64,000 nucleotides of DNA. Origin: Polynucleobacter sp. HIN5. GTDB taxonomy: Bacteria > Pseudomonadota > Gammaproteobacteria > Burkholderiales > Burkholderiaceae. Shown here piece after piece: positions 1 to 9,253 of this stretch. The stretch spans positions 1,178,001-1,242,000 of the forward strand of contig NZ_AP028136.1 in NCBI RefSeq assembly GCF_030297555.1, read 5' to 3'. Under the pieces are notes generated by a model that did not search any database, was not told the DNA's origin, and saw only the letters and a list, made by a program, of their open reading frames with translations. The position numbers were made by a program, and so were the translations under genes. Every line of letters starts with the position of its first letter. Position 1 is the first letter of the stretch.

Positions 1-1853
1 CTCAACACGCGCATGCGCTCGTTGATCGCCAATACCACCTGTATCAGCAAGTTTTGCTTCCTCAACTTTATAAAGTCAATATTCAATTCTTACTGCCTGA
101 GCACTGGAATCACGAACAACGCGTTTGGGCCGAAGACTTCTTTAAAGAAGAGCTCTTTCCCCTTCTTACCCCCATCGCCCTCGATCCCGTTCATCCTTTT
201 CCACGCGTCATCAATAAGAGTCTGAACTTTATTGTTCAGCTCGAGGGTAAGGATGCATTTGGGCGCAAAGCGAATCTCGCTGTGGTGCAGGCGCCGCGTT
301 CACTTCCTCGCCTGGTCAAAATGCCTAGGCGCCTTGCGGGTCATCAAGAAGCATTTGTCTTTTTATCATCGTTTATTCAGGCCTTTGTGGGTCAACTGTT
401 CCCAGGGATGAGCGTCCTAGGCTGTTACCAATTTCGGGTCACGCGCAATTCCGATCTCTTTGTATCCGATGACGAGATCACCGACTTACGCCAAGCCTTA
501 CAAGGTGAGTTGCCCACCCGCCATTTAGGCGATGCCGTGCGACTTGAAGCAAACATCAATATTCCAGAAACGTTGTTACAACGCCTATGTAAAGAGAACA
601 ATCTCGACATGCGCGATTGCTATCGGGTTAATGGCCCGGTCAATTTAGTCCGCCTTGCGCAACTCCCTGACTTGGTCGATCAACCCAAACTGGTCTTTAA
701 GCCTCATATCCCTGCCATGCCATTCAAACTCGGCTCAGGTAGTGGCGTGATCTCATTCTTTGAGCGCATAAAACAGTCTGATCTACTCTTGCATCATCCT
801 TATGAGAGCTTTGAGCCTGTCTTAGACCTGTTACGCGAAGCCAGTCGAGACCCTGACGTAATGGCGATTAAGCAAACGGTATACCGAACTGGCGATAAAT
901 CACCAGTGATGGAGGCGCTGATTGAGGCAGCCCAAAATGGTAAAGAGGTCACAGTAGTTCTTGAGCTTCTTGCCCGTTTTGATGAGCAAACCAATATCAA
1001 TTGGGCAGCCCGCTTAGAGGAAGTAGGCGCGCACGTGGTGTATGGGGTGGTCGGCCATAAATGCCATGCCAAACTGTTGCTGATCGTTCGCAAAGAGAAA
1101 ATCCATAAGTCAGGTAAGACATCGCTGGTGCGCTATGCACACCTAGGAACCGGTAACTACCACCCTCGTACCGCCAAGATCTACACTGATTTTGGTTTGA
1201 TGACCTGCGATCCGCTTATCACTAAGGATGTGCATCAGGTTTTTCAGCAACTCACAGGGACTGGCATGCAACTCGAGACCCGAGAGCTATGGGAAGCACC
1301 CTTCACAATGCTTGAGCAACTCGTACATCACATCCGCGCTGAGACGAAGGCTGCGAAGCAAGGCAAGAAAGCGCGCATCATTGGCAAGATGAATGCGCTT
1401 TTAGAGAAAACCATCATCGAGGAGCTCTATAAAGCCTCGCAAGCTGGAGTGAAGATTGATTTGATTGTACGCGGTGTCTGCGCCCTACGCCCCGGGGTCA
1501 ATGGCCTGTCCGAGAACATTAAGGTACGCTCGATCGTGGGTCGCTTCTTAGAGCATCATCGGATTTATTACTTCTACCATGGTGGCTCTGAGCAGGTCTA
1601 TCTGTCGAGTGCAGATTGGATGGAGCGCAATCTCCTACGCCGCGTCGAGGTCGCCTTCCCCGTCAAGGATCCCAAACTAAAGCAACGGGTGATTAACGAA
1701 GGCTTGATGATTTTGCTCAAAGACAATGCCTCAGCATGGCTCATGAAGGCAGATGGTAGTTATGTCAAGAGTAAACCACGCATCAACCAAACCCCGATCG
1801 TGGGTCAACTCGAACTACTTAAGAAATTCGTTCGGGGGGAAAGCGCAGAGTAA
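1..1853 (+). CDS. ppk1: Polyphosphate kinase 1, 5' end outside the window
   Basis: Makes inorganic polyphosphate from the terminal phosphate of ATP. The reading frame is open from base 3 with no stop, and the first visible residues already look like the PPK N-terminal domain, so the start lies upstream. About 616 residues are visible, against roughly 690-700 for the family. The HxK motif CHAKLLLI (near base 1065) should hold the autophosphorylated His, and FLEHHRIYYF (near 1550) the second active-site His. HLGTGNYHPRTA lies between them. The 3' end overlaps phoR by 35 bases tail to tail. Placement beside the phosphate regulon fits its role in phosphate storage. Identity is secure. Confidence 0.97.
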   Translation, partial: QHAHALVDRQYHLYQQVLLPQLYKVNIQFLLPEHWNHEQRVWAEDFFKEELFPLLTPIALDPVHPFPRVINKSLNFIVQLEGKDAFGRKANLAVVQAPRSLPRLVKMPRRLAGHQEAFVFLSSFIQAFVGQLFPGMSVLGCYQFRVTRNSDLFVSDDEITDLRQALQGELPTRHLGDAVRLEANINIPETLLQRLCKENNLDMRDCYRVNGPVNLVRLAQLPDLVDQPKLVFKPHIPAMPFKLGSGSGVISFFERIKQSDLLLHHPYESFEPVLDLLREASRDPDVMAIKQTVYRTGDKSPVMEALIEAAQNGKEVTVVLELLARFDEQTNINWAARLEEVGAHVVYGVVGHKCHAKLLLIVRKEKIHKSGKTSLVRYAHLGTGNYHPRTAKIYTDFGLMTCDPLITKDVHQVFQQLTGTGMQLETRELWEAPFTMLEQLVHHIRAETKAAKQGKKARIIGKMNALLEKTIIEELYKASQAGVKIDLIVRGVCALRPGVNGLSENIKVRSIVGRFLEHHRIYYFYHGGSEQVYLSSADWMERNLLRRVEVAFPVKDPKLKQRVINEGLMILLKDNASAWLMKADGSYVKSKPRINQTPIVGQLELLKKFVRGESAE

Positions 1854-3111
1854 AGGTACTGCCCTTGCCAAGCGTACTCTCAATCAATAACTGGGCTTGA
1901 TGGCGATTAGCCACATGCTTCACAATTGCCAATCCTAAGCCAGTGCCACCGGTCTCACGCGAGCGACTTCGATCAACCCGATAAAAACGCTCCGTTAAGC
2001 GCGGGATGTGCTCCGATGAAATACCCGGCCCAGTATCAGTGACCGAGAACTCGCCCTCGCCTGCGGCATTAATACCCCATGAGACCGTGACCGATCCAAC
2101 CTCGGGGGTATACCGGATCGCATTGGACACCAAATTACTAAAGGCTGATAAAACTTCACGTTCCTCACCCAATAAATTACAAGATGTATTGAGATTCATG
2201 TTGAGCGCGTGTTTACCTTGCGATAAGGCATAAGCATCATTTTTAATGAGAGACATCAGATAGCTCATGGAAACGCTATTAAGAGGGGCTGGCTGCGTAT
2301 TGGCCTCGAGGTTTGCCAGGGTTAAGAGATCCTCAACGAGGTTTTTCATACGCTTACCCTGATCCATCATCATCTCAAGGTATTGGGCTTTTTGCTCTGG
2401 GGGAAGATCCAAGGTCTGAACCGTCTCCAAAAATCCCATCATGACGGTCAATGGTGTGCGCATCTCGTGCGACACGTTCGCCACGAAGTCACGTCGCATG
2501 GCCTCAGCCTTACTTAAATCCGTTATATCCTGAATCAAGACTAAGCGCCGGTTCTCAGAGAATGGGAAGGCTTGCAAACGAAGAATCGGGTTCGAGCTAC
2601 TCATCTTCTCCAACACAATCGGCTCTTCATAATTGCGCTCAGTAATGTATTGCACAAACTCAGGCTTGCGGACGATGTAATGAATGCGTTGTAACACATC
2701 ACGTTTGAGCTCAATCCCCAAAAAGCGTTCCGCAATCGCATTGCACCACTCGATTTGATCTTGATCATCGAGCATCACAATGCCATTAGGGGATGCCTGA
2801 AAGGCCTCAATAAAGCGTTTATGTTGGCGCTCTACCTGCTCGATGTCTTTACGTAAGCTGGTAATGATGCGTTGGAGTTTGAAGAAGATATCAGCCCAGG
2901 CGCCACCAAATCCAGACAAATGAGAAATCCCTGCGCCCTTCACAAAGGCATCTAGACGAGATTGATTGACGTAAGCGATGAAAAGACAAAGAACGATAAT
3001 AAATACCGCAAGAAGCCAACCAAGCTCATCACCCACAAATGACTCACAAATCAAGCCAGCAACTCCAGCGAGCATAAGGATTGGGATAAGGCGCAGAAAT
3101 CCAGAAAACAT
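1819..3111 (-). CDS. phoR: Phosphate regulon sensor histidine kinase PhoR
   Basis: Membrane sensor kinase that phosphorylates PhoB when phosphate is scarce, taking its signal from PstSCAB and PhoU. At 430 residues it has the usual length. Two membrane segments lie within residues 5-48, a PAS-like domain at about 100-195, and the HisKA motif FVANVSHEMRTPLT with phosphoacceptor His215. The ATPase has an N box (SNLVSNAIRYTP), DTGPGIS and GTGLGLAIVKH. It is the last gene of the pst-pho run, 51 bases after phoB, and that gap holds two hairpins. No strong Shine-Dalgarno sequence precedes the ATG. Its 3' end overlaps ppk1 on the opposite strand. Confidence 0.96.
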   Translation of the reverse strand: MFSGFLRLIPILMLAGVAGLICESFVGDELGWLLAVFIIVLCLFIAYVNQSRLDAFVKGAGISHLSGFGGAWADIFFKLQRIITSLRKDIEQVERQHKRFIEAFQASPNGIVMLDDQDQIEWCNAIAERFLGIELKRDVLQRIHYIVRKPEFVQYITERNYEEPIVLEKMSSSNPILRLQAFPFSENRRLVLIQDITDLSKAEAMRRDFVANVSHEMRTPLTVMMGFLETVQTLDLPPEQKAQYLEMMMDQGKRMKNLVEDLLTLANLEANTQPAPLNSVSMSYLMSLIKNDAYALSQGKHALNMNLNTSCNLLGEEREVLSAFSNLVSNAIRYTPEVGSVTVSWGINAAGEGEFSVTDTGPGISSEHIPRLTERFYRVDRSRSRETGGTGLGLAIVKHVANRHQAQLLIESTLGKGSTFTLRFPPERIS

Positions 3112-3123
3112 GAGGACATCTTA

Positions 3124-3166
3124 GAGCATCTTGCAGAGATGCTCAAAATTTAAGCAAGTTGCTTAA
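3124..3166 (-). other. Paired hairpins between phoB and phoR
   Basis: A perfect 8-bp inverted repeat (GAGCATCT at 3124-3131, AGATGCTC at 3137-3144, 5-base loop) lies directly upstream of the phoR start. A second dyad of TTAAGC/GCTTAA type (3150-3166) overlaps the phoB stop. Neither is followed by a T tract on either strand, so they are probably not intrinsic terminators. On the phoB-phoR transcript they could stabilise the phoB 3' end or limit phoR translation. The function is inference. Confidence 0.55.
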
Positions 3167-3873
3167 CCTGGGGTTTTAGTGATTCGGTAACCGCTACCAC
3201 GCACGGTCTCGATGTATTGGTCGCAATTAGCTGCCGAAAGAGCAGCGCGTAAGCGCTTAATATGAACATCGACGGTCCGCTCCTCGATATAAACTTGGTC
3301 ACCCCAAACTCGATCTAGCAGCTGAGTACGAGTATGAACACGCTCTGGATTGCCCATAAAAAACTGTAAGAGACGAAATTCCGTTGGGCCCAAATTAATG
3401 GCTTGCTCTTCTTCTCCAGGATGGGTTACGGAAATGCGATGAGTGACTGGATCTAAGTGAATAGGGCCAAGTTTCAATACATCATCACTCATCCCCAAGA
3501 CCTTATTACGCCTTAGCAGTGCCTTTACTCGAGCAATTAACTCTTTAGGGGAAAACGGCTTCGTGACATAATCATCCGCCCCAGAATCCAAACCCTGGAT
3601 CTTGTCGGCCTCGGCACCCTTCGCAGTAAGCATCAGAATGGGAATATTTTGCGTCTCAGGGCTTGAGCGCAGTTCCTTGGTAAATTGCACTCCCGACTTA
3701 CCGGGCATCATCCAATCAAGGATCAACAAATCAGGCTTTTGGGACTTTATTTTTTGAAGTCCCTCCTCAGACTGCAGAGCACGCTCCACAGTAAATCCTG
3801 CGTGCGTTAAATTAATCGCAATGAGTTCTGCAATCGAAGGTTCGTCTTCAATAACCAGAATGCGATGCAACAT
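3163..3873 (-). CDS. phoB: Phosphate regulon response regulator PhoB
   Basis: DNA-binding regulator that binds Pho boxes after phosphorylation by PhoR. It has an OmpR/PhoB layout: receiver domain at residues 3-118 with acidic pocket E9/D10, phosphoacceptor D53 in LILDWMMPG, and the conserved Lys in DDYVTKPFS. A winged-helix effector domain occupies about 135-233 (RTVDVHIKRLRAAL, VRGSGYRI). The length of 236 is normal. It lies 3 bases after phoU and upstream of phoR. The Pho box in front of pstS is its obvious target. Confidence 0.97.
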   Translation of the reverse strand: MLHRILVIEDEPSIAELIAINLTHAGFTVERALQSEEGLQKIKSQKPDLLILDWMMPGKSGVQFTKELRSSPETQNIPILMLTAKGAEADKIQGLDSGADDYVTKPFSPKELIARVKALLRRNKVLGMSDDVLKLGPIHLDPVTHRISVTHPGEEEQAINLGPTEFRLLQFFMGNPERVHTRTQLLDRVWGDQVYIEERTVDVHIKRLRAALSAANCDQYIETVRGSGYRITKTPG

Positions 3874-3876
3874 GGG

Positions 3877-4581
3877 CTATTTGGTAGCTTCGCGGACGAG
3901 GTCGTCATGCGGAACATGACGAACATCAGCGCCCTTAACGATATAAATCACAAACTCTGCAATATTTTTTGAGTGATCACCAATCCGTTCTATCGCCTTT
4001 GCAATCGATAAAAGATCAAGGCCGGTTGAGATCATCTTTGGGTCTTCTGCCATATACGTAATCAGCTTACGCACAAAACCCCTAAATTCTTCATCAATTT
4101 GTCGATCATCCTCAACGACTTTAGCTGCAGATGCTGCATCAAGGCGTGCAAAACAATCCAGAGAGCGGCGCAATAGATCAATGGCCATTTGCCCAGAGAG
4201 CTTTATTTCAGCAGCATTAATTTTGTAATTAGGGGCTTGCTCAATCACTCGCTTGGCACGCTTTGCAACAATTTCTGCTTCATCGCCGGCTCGCTCAAGA
4301 TTAGTAATCGCCTTAGAAATCGCCATCACTAAACGCAAGTCACGCGCTGTCGGTTGGCGACGTGCAATTAGTTCAGTGCATGCAGAATCAATTTCGACTT
4401 CTAAGGTATTGATTGATTTCTCCCGCTCAATGACCTGATTACATAAATCAATATTAGTTTCAGAAAACCCGCGCATGGCGACCTCGACCTGAGACTCTAC
4501 TAAGCCGCCCATTTTAAGCAGCTTGCTACATAAGGAATTTAAGTCCTCGTCAAATTGGGATGATAGGTGGCGATCGTTCAT
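3877..4581 (-). CDS. phoU: Phosphate signalling protein PhoU
   Basis: Cytoplasmic negative regulator that links the PstSCAB transporter to PhoR and damps phosphate uptake. The 234-residue protein has the family pattern of two tandem three-helix PhoU repeats, each with an acidic metal-binding signature (TNLERAGDEAE in the first half, ERIGDHSKNIAEFV in the second). It follows pstB by 12 bases and precedes phoB by 3, so it is cotranscribed. No anomalies are seen. Confidence 0.96.
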   Translation of the reverse strand: MNDRHLSSQFDEDLNSLCSKLLKMGGLVESQVEVAMRGFSETNIDLCNQVIEREKSINTLEVEIDSACTELIARRQPTARDLRLVMAISKAITNLERAGDEAEIVAKRAKRVIEQAPNYKINAAEIKLSGQMAIDLLRRSLDCFARLDAASAAKVVEDDRQIDEEFRGFVRKLITYMAEDPKMISTGLDLLSIAKAIERIGDHSKNIAEFVIYIVKGADVRHVPHDDLVREATK

Positions 4582-4593
4582 TGCTTCTCCTCA

Positions 4594-5418
4594 CTAACCA
4601 AAACGTCCAGTAATGTAATCTTCAGTTTCTTTTCGTTTTGGTTTAATAAATATCTCATCGGTTTTGCCGTATTCAATCAGTTCACCCAAATACATATAGG
4701 CGGTGAAATCAGAAACACGCGCAGCTTGTTGCATATTATGAGTCACAATCGCAATCGTGTAATCCTTTTTGAGCTCATTAATTAGCTCCTCCACCTTAGC
4801 CGTTGAAATTGGGTCTAGAGCCGAGGTTGGCTCATCCAATAACAAAACCGATGGCTTAACGGCCACGCCACGAGCAATACATAGCCGTTGCTGTTGACCA
4901 CCGGAGAGCGATAAACCACTTTGATTAAGCTTGTCTTTGACCTCATTCCACAAGGCGGCTTTATTCAATGCCCACTCAACCCGCTCATCCGTCTCTGCCT
5001 TGGATAGGCGCTCATAAAGGCGAACGCCAAAGGCAATATTCTCATAAATTGACATTGGAAATGGTGTCGGTTTTTGAAATACCATCCCAATCCGTGAGCG
5101 GAGTAAATTGACATCCTTACCCTTCTCCAAAATGTTCTCGCCATAGAAGGTGATCTCACCTTCAGCACGTTGACCAGGGTATAGGTCATACATCCGATTT
5201 AAGGTTCGTAATAAAGTTGATTTACCGCAGCCCGATGGGCCAATAAAGGCGGTGACCTTCCGCTCCAAAATATCTAAGTTAATATTTTTGAGCCCCTGAA
5301 AACTACCATAGAAAAAGTTTAGATCCTTAATCTTTAGGGCAATTGCCACCTGTTCTGCCGAGTGCTGTTCAACCGTCTGATTAATATCCGCATGGAACAT
5401 CGTTTTCATCATTGTCAT
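4594..5418 (-). CDS. pstB: Phosphate ABC transporter ATP-binding protein
   Basis: ATPase of the high-affinity phosphate importer. Walker A is GPSGCGKST, the ABC signature [12 protein letters not shown], and Walker [13 protein letters not shown]; the switch His is in IVTHNMQQ. At 274 residues it carries about 25 extra N-terminal residues compared with the shortest PstB proteins. The start ATG overlaps the pstA stop by 4 bases (ATGA), implying translational coupling. An AAAAGG ribosome site about 7 bases upstream supports this start. Confidence 0.97.
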   Translation of the reverse strand: MTMMKTMFHADINQTVEQHSAEQVAIALKIKDLNFFYGSFQGLKNINLDILERKVTAFIGPSGCGKSTLLRTLNRMYDLYPGQRAEGEITFYGENILEKGKDVNLLRSRIGMVFQKPTPFPMSIYENIAFGVRLYERLSKAETDERVEWALNKAALWNEVKDKLNQSGLSLSGGQQQRLCIARGVAVKPSVLLLDEPTSALDPISTAKVEELINELKKDYTIAIVTHNMQQAARVSDFTAYMYLGELIEYGKTDEIFIKPKRKETEDYITGRFG

Positions 5419-6272
5419 ACTTTTACCTTTTCACGTAATACTACGCGAGCCAAAATATTTAAACCAAGAACCGCAAACGTAATTAAGAGTGCGCCACCCC
5501 AGGCCAGATTGACCCAATTGTCATAGGGACTCATGGCAAACTGGAAGATCACCACCGGCAAATTAGCCATCGGGGCATTCATATTGGTGGAGAAGAACTG
5601 GTTATTCAGAGCAGTAAAGAGGAGTGGCGCGGTTTCGCCACTCACCCGTGCAATTGCTAGCAATACGCCGGTGATTACGCCACTTTTCGCAGCTCTCAAA
5701 ACAACGCTCAGTGACACCTTCCATTTTGGTGCCCCAAGCGCAAAAGCAGCCTCTCGCAGCGTGGTTGGTACCAACTTCAGCATATTTTCAGTGGTACGTA
5801 CGACGACTGGGATTGCAATTAAGGAAAGCGCTACGGTTCCAGCCCATCCTGAAAAGTGCTTTACTTGGTAGACGATGATGGCATAGACAAAGAGACCGAT
5901 CACAATGGATGGAGCCGACAACATAATATCGGTTACAAAACGCGTCACTTCTGAAAATTTATTATTTTGGCCATACTCTGATAGATAAATACCCGCCAAG
6001 ATTCCGATCGGAGTACTGATGAAGGCACAGAAAAAAACTATCATTAAGCTACCCACAATTGGGTTAGCCAAACCGCCCCCTTCAGATCCAGGCGCTGGGG
6101 TGCTGGCCAGGAATAAGGATGGACTAATTGCAGCAAAACCCTTCCACAACAAAATAGCCAAAATCCAGAAAAGAAACAGCATACCAATTGACATAGCAAT
6201 CATAGAAAAGGTCAGGCCCAGGGCGTTGGCCTGCTTTCGTTTAGCAAATAAGGATGGATCGCGCGCGCTCAT
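5415..6272 (-). CDS. pstA: Phosphate ABC transporter permease PstA
   Basis: Inner-membrane permease of the phosphate importer, pairing with PstC. The 285-residue protein has about six hydrophobic segments and the binding-protein-dependent permease loop ([21 protein letters not shown]), which contacts PstB. It shares one base with the pstC stop (TAATG arrangement) and four bases with the pstB start, so pstC-pstA-pstB form a tightly coupled block. Confidence 0.96.
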   Translation of the reverse strand: MSARDPSLFAKRKQANALGLTFSMIAMSIGMLFLFWILAILLWKGFAAISPSLFLASTPAPGSEGGGLANPIVGSLMIVFFCAFISTPIGILAGIYLSEYGQNNKFSEVTRFVTDIMLSAPSIVIGLFVYAIIVYQVKHFSGWAGTVALSLIAIPVVVRTTENMLKLVPTTLREAAFALGAPKWKVSLSVVLRAAKSGVITGVLLAIARVSGETAPLLFTALNNQFFSTNMNAPMANLPVVIFQFAMSPYDNWVNLAWGGALLITFAVLGLNILARVVLREKVKV

Positions 6273-7258
6273 TAGGTTTTTACTCCTTGATTGGCTTCCA
6301 TCCGCATCAACATGATCTTTGCGAGCGATAAGACGATGAAAGTGATCACAAATAATGCCAAACCTAAGGCAAACAATGAGGAGTAATGCAAACCAACTTC
6401 CGCCTCGCCGAACTCATTCGCTAAGGTCGATGCAATCGAGTTACCAGGTGCAAACAATGATGCAGAAATCTTATGGGCATTACCAATCACAAAGGTAACG
6501 GCCATGGTCTCCCCTAGGGCGCGCCCCAGGCCCAACATAATGCCCCCAATGACACCGGTCTTGGTATAAGGCAAAACAACGTTCTTAACCACCTCCCAGG
6601 TAGTACAACCAATGCCATAGGCAGACTCTTTTAATACCGGGGGAACGATTTCAAATACGTCACGCATGACCGAAGCAATAAATGGTAGAACCATCATCGC
6701 CAAGATTAAGCCGGCACACAGAATGCCAATTCCATTAAATGCACCAGAGAATAAAATACCTAGCCCAGGGATTTGCCCCAATGTTGCAGCAAGGGCTGGC
6801 TGTATGTAATCCGCAAATAGGGGGGCGAATATGAACAGACCGAACATGCCGTAAATAATGGACGGCACTGCAGCCAAGATCTCAATTGCCGTTCCGAGTG
6901 GACGTCTAAGGACAGTGGGACAGATCTCGGTTAAAAAGACTGCGATTCCAAAGCTTAAGGGGACTGCGATTACCAGGGCAATCAGCGAGGTCATCATGGT
7001 TCCGTAGATGGCAATCAAGCCACCAAACTCGCCATTAATAATGTCCCACTCTACCGTGGTGAAGAATCCGAAACCAAATTTACTGAGTGCAGGAGCTGCG
7101 TTGAAAATTAAAGAAGCAATAATCCCAAGTAATGCAAGTAATACGGTGAGCGCAAAGAATTGGGTGGAGTATTTAAAAACTCGGTCTAAGACACGCTGAC
7201 GTCTAGCAATACTCAATACTCCCTGATTGACTGTGTGATTAACTAACGCCACTTCCAT
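6272..7258 (-). CDS. pstC: Phosphate ABC transporter permease PstC
   Basis: Second inner-membrane permease of the PstSCAB system, 328 residues with about six membrane spans. The permease loop is [22 protein letters not shown], shown here in part as [15 protein letters not shown], which docks on PstB. The start has an AAAAGG site about 7 bases upstream. It is separated from pstS by an intrinsic terminator, so pstC expression depends on read-through or on a start between the two genes. Confidence 0.96.
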   Translation of the reverse strand: MEVALVNHTVNQGVLSIARRQRVLDRVFKYSTQFFALTVLLALLGIIASLIFNAAPALSKFGFGFFTTVEWDIINGEFGGLIAIYGTMMTSLIALVIAVPLSFGIAVFLTEICPTVLRRPLGTAIEILAAVPSIIYGMFGLFIFAPLFADYIQPALAATLGQIPGLGILFSGAFNGIGILCAGLILAMMVLPFIASVMRDVFEIVPPVLKESAYGIGCTTWEVVKNVVLPYTKTGVIGGIMLGLGRALGETMAVTFVIGNAHKISASLFAPGNSIASTLANEFGEAEVGLHYSSLFALGLALFVITFIVLSLAKIMLMRMEANQGVKT

Positions 7259-7274
7259 AGATAGACCTTTTTAG

Positions 7275-7303
7275 AAAAAACAGCCCCAGACGAACTAGGG
7301 CTG
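7275..7303 (-). terminator. Intrinsic terminator between pstS and pstC
   Basis: Read on the minus strand, CAGCCCTAG and CTGGGGCTG (7303-7295 and 7289-7281) form a 9-bp stem with one U-G pair and a 5-base TTCGT loop. Six T residues (7280-7275) follow at once. The element lies 25 bases after the pstS stop and 16 bases before the pstC start. It should stop most pstS transcripts and let a fraction continue into pstCAB. Confidence 0.9.
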
Positions 7304-7327
7304 ATTTTAGAACAGTCAGTAAAGAGA

Positions 7328-8365
7328 TTACTTCGTATTAATTTGATTCCAAACGTTCTTGCGAATGAAGTCGGTAGTAGCATCAGGCATTGGCACATAG
7401 TCCAACTCGGCAGCCATCTTTTTACCCTCTTTAAAGGCGAAATCAAAAAACTTCAACACTTCAGCAGAACTTGCCTTGTTAGTTGGGTTTTTATACATCA
7501 AGATGAATGATGCGCCAGTGATTGGCCATGAGCTTGCACCAGGCGCATTGGTAATGAAAGTTCCCATACCAGGAATCTTGCTCCAATCCGTACCTGCGGC
7601 TGCAGCTGCGAAGGTGCTGTCATCAGGTTGAACAAATTGACCAGCTTGATTACGCAACTGAACGTGGGTCATATTGTTCTTCTTGGCATAGGCATACTCA
7701 ACATAGCCAATCGAGTTTTTTACACGTGATACGTTCGCCGCAACACCTTCGTTACCCTTACCACCAACCGATGAAGCAGCTGGCCACTTCACAGCAGCAC
7801 CGGCACCAACAGCGGATTTCCAATCTGCGCTTACTTTGGCCAAGTAATCAGTGAAAATCGCGGTAGTACCCGAACCGTCTGCACGGTGAACTACGGTAAT
7901 TTCGCCAGCAGGAATCTTCACGCCGGGGTTCAAGTCAGCAATACGCTTGTCATTGAAGTTTTTAATTTTGCCTTGGAAAATATCAGCTAAGGTTTGACCA
8001 TCCAAGCGAATTTGTCCTGGCTTAATACCTTCTAAATTAATGATCGGTACGACACCACCGATGATTGCAGGGAACTGAACCAATCCATCGGCCTGTAGAT
8101 CCTCAAACTTCACTGGGTTGTCAGATGCACCAAAGTCTACAGTCTTGGCTTTAATTTGTTTGACACCGCCTGAGGAGCCGATTGATTGATAGTTCAAACC
8201 ATTGCCAGTGCGTGCTTTATAAGCCTCTGCCCACTTGGCATAAATTGGATATGGGAATGTTGCGCCAGCACCCGTAATGTCCGCAGCAAAAGCTGTCGGA
8301 GCAAAACTAGCAGTGGTCATAGAAAGAGCCGCTACGGCTAGGGCTTTTTTCAAGGTAATCGTCAT
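7328..8365 (-). CDS. pstS: Periplasmic phosphate-binding protein PstS
   Basis: High-affinity periplasmic receptor that delivers phosphate to PstCAB. The 345-residue precursor has a signal peptide with a cleavage site after AFA at residue 27. The mature N-terminus ADITGAGATFPYPIYAKW is typical. Phosphate-contact loops are visible as GSSGGVKQ and RADGSGTT. The start has an AAGGAA site 4 bases upstream. It is the first gene of the operon, directly behind a Pho box, and is followed by a terminator, so it should be the most highly expressed member. Confidence 0.97.
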   Translation of the reverse strand: MTITLKKALAVAALSMTTASFAPTAFAADITGAGATFPYPIYAKWAEAYKARTGNGLNYQSIGSSGGVKQIKAKTVDFGASDNPVKFEDLQADGLVQFPAIIGGVVPIINLEGIKPGQIRLDGQTLADIFQGKIKNFNDKRIADLNPGVKIPAGEITVVHRADGSGTTAIFTDYLAKVSADWKSAVGAGAAVKWPAASSVGGKGNEGVAANVSRVKNSIGYVEYAYAKKNNMTHVQLRNQAGQFVQPDDSTFAAAAAGTDWSKIPGMGTFITNAPGASSWPITGASFILMYKNPTNKASSAEVLKFFDFAFKEGKKMAAELDYVPMPDATTDFIRKNVWNQINTK

Positions 8366-8422
8366 TTATATTCCTTTAAATGGGTCTCGCACATTGCGAT
8401 ACCTAGACATTAAATAGGAAAT

Positions 8423-8440
8423 GTGACGCTTTTATGACAA
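8423..8440 (-). promoter_or_regulatory. Pho box upstream of pstS
   Basis: On the minus strand the 18 bases TTGTCATAAAAGCGTCAC match the PhoB consensus of two CTGTCAT-like half sites spaced by 11 bases. The first half has 6 of 7 matches and the second ends in GTCAC. A candidate -10 (TATTTAAT, 8416-8409 region) follows about 6 bases later, ahead of the pstS ribosome site. In this class of promoter the Pho box replaces the -35 element. PhoB control is inferred from the match and the location. Confidence 0.85.
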
Positions 8441-8460
8441 AAAATTAAGTGAAATTTCTT

Positions 8461-8505
8461 GAAAAAATCAAATAAATCAATGGGCTAGCAAGCTACGCCA
8501 GCCCA
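8461..8505 (-). terminator. Intrinsic terminator after the phasin-like gene
   Basis: On the minus strand TGGGCTGGC and GCTAGCCCA (8505-8497 and 8489-8481) form a 9-bp stem with one G-U pair and a 7-base loop. A T-rich tract (8480-8461) ending in six T residues follows. It lies 16 bases after the phasin-like gene and separates that gene from the pst operon promoter. Confidence 0.85.
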
Positions 8506-8521
8506 CGCCCTCTTCAATCGA

Positions 8522-9157
8522 TTAAAAAGGCGACTGATTGGAGCCGTTTCCGGACGGGGTTGATTGGGCCCTCGTCGCAGGCTGAGAAGTTTTTCTGGGA
8601 ACTAACTTTTTTGCCGGGGTCTTTCTTTTCGTTGGCGCCTTTGGCTGAATCGCTTTACTGGCTTTTTTAGCAACTGCATGTAAATTTTCTTCGGCCGAAT
8701 CAATCGCATCCTCTACTGCTTTGCGCCCTTCTTTAAATACTTTGGCACCTGCATCTGATACCTCACGCACGACCTTTGCAAGCTTTTCACCACCCATTGG
8801 TATTTTCTTATCTGCCTCTTTAATCCAATCGCTAATTGCATCGCGAGCGCGATCGAAATGCTTTTCAGCACCATCGGCCGCTTCATTACCAATATCCTTT
8901 AGGATTGCCTTAACCTTCTTCTGATAAACACCCATTCGCTTAGCTGCATCGGCTGCAGCCTTCTTCTGCATTGCCTGCAATTTAGTCATATCTTTTTGAG
9001 CAGCAGTCTTAGCAGCCTCCATCGCTTGCTGCATGTTATAGCGTAGCTCTGCTGCATGATGCTCACTTAGCTGTTTGGCAGCATCTAATAATTTGTGAGA
9101 AAGGGTAAATAACTCCTGTGCTTTTGCTTTCTTAGCGGCTGCTGACGGCTTTTTCAT
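8522..9157 (-). CDS. Phasin-like protein with basic C-terminal tail
   Basis: The 211-residue protein is Ala/Lys-rich and strongly helical. Residues 10-165 show heptad-like amphipathic helices as in phasins that coat polyhydroxyalkanoate granules. The last 45 residues are a Lys/Pro/Thr/Arg tail (QPKAPTKRKTPAKKLVPRK) resembling the histone H1-like tail of PhaF-type phasins, which bind DNA. No phaC, phaZ or phaR gene lies in this window, so granule binding is inference from composition. A general nucleoid-associated or stress protein is the alternative. It is flanked by glmM upstream and its own terminator downstream. Confidence 0.6.
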   Translation of the reverse strand: MKKPSAAAKKAKAQELFTLSHKLLDAAKQLSEHHAAELRYNMQQAMEAAKTAAQKDMTKLQAMQKKAAADAAKRMGVYQKKVKAILKDIGNEAADGAEKHFDRARDAISDWIKEADKKIPMGGEKLAKVVREVSDAGAKVFKEGRKAVEDAIDSAEENLHAVAKKASKAIQPKAPTKRKTPAKKLVPRKTSQPATRAQSTPSGNGSNQSPF

Positions 9158-9253
9158 GAGACACCTCGTATTAAATGAAGATGATTCAGTCTAACAAACG
9201 AATATGACAATAGCTTGATGCGCCGCACAAGTTATCAATCAGTTAATTTAACT

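Noticed and set aside
9195-9225. Second Pho-box-like sequence (TTGTCATATTCG on the minus strand) upstream of the phasin-like gene
   Set aside because: Only the first half site matches; the second half is poor and its spacing (about 13 instead of 11) breaks the PhoB repeat period.
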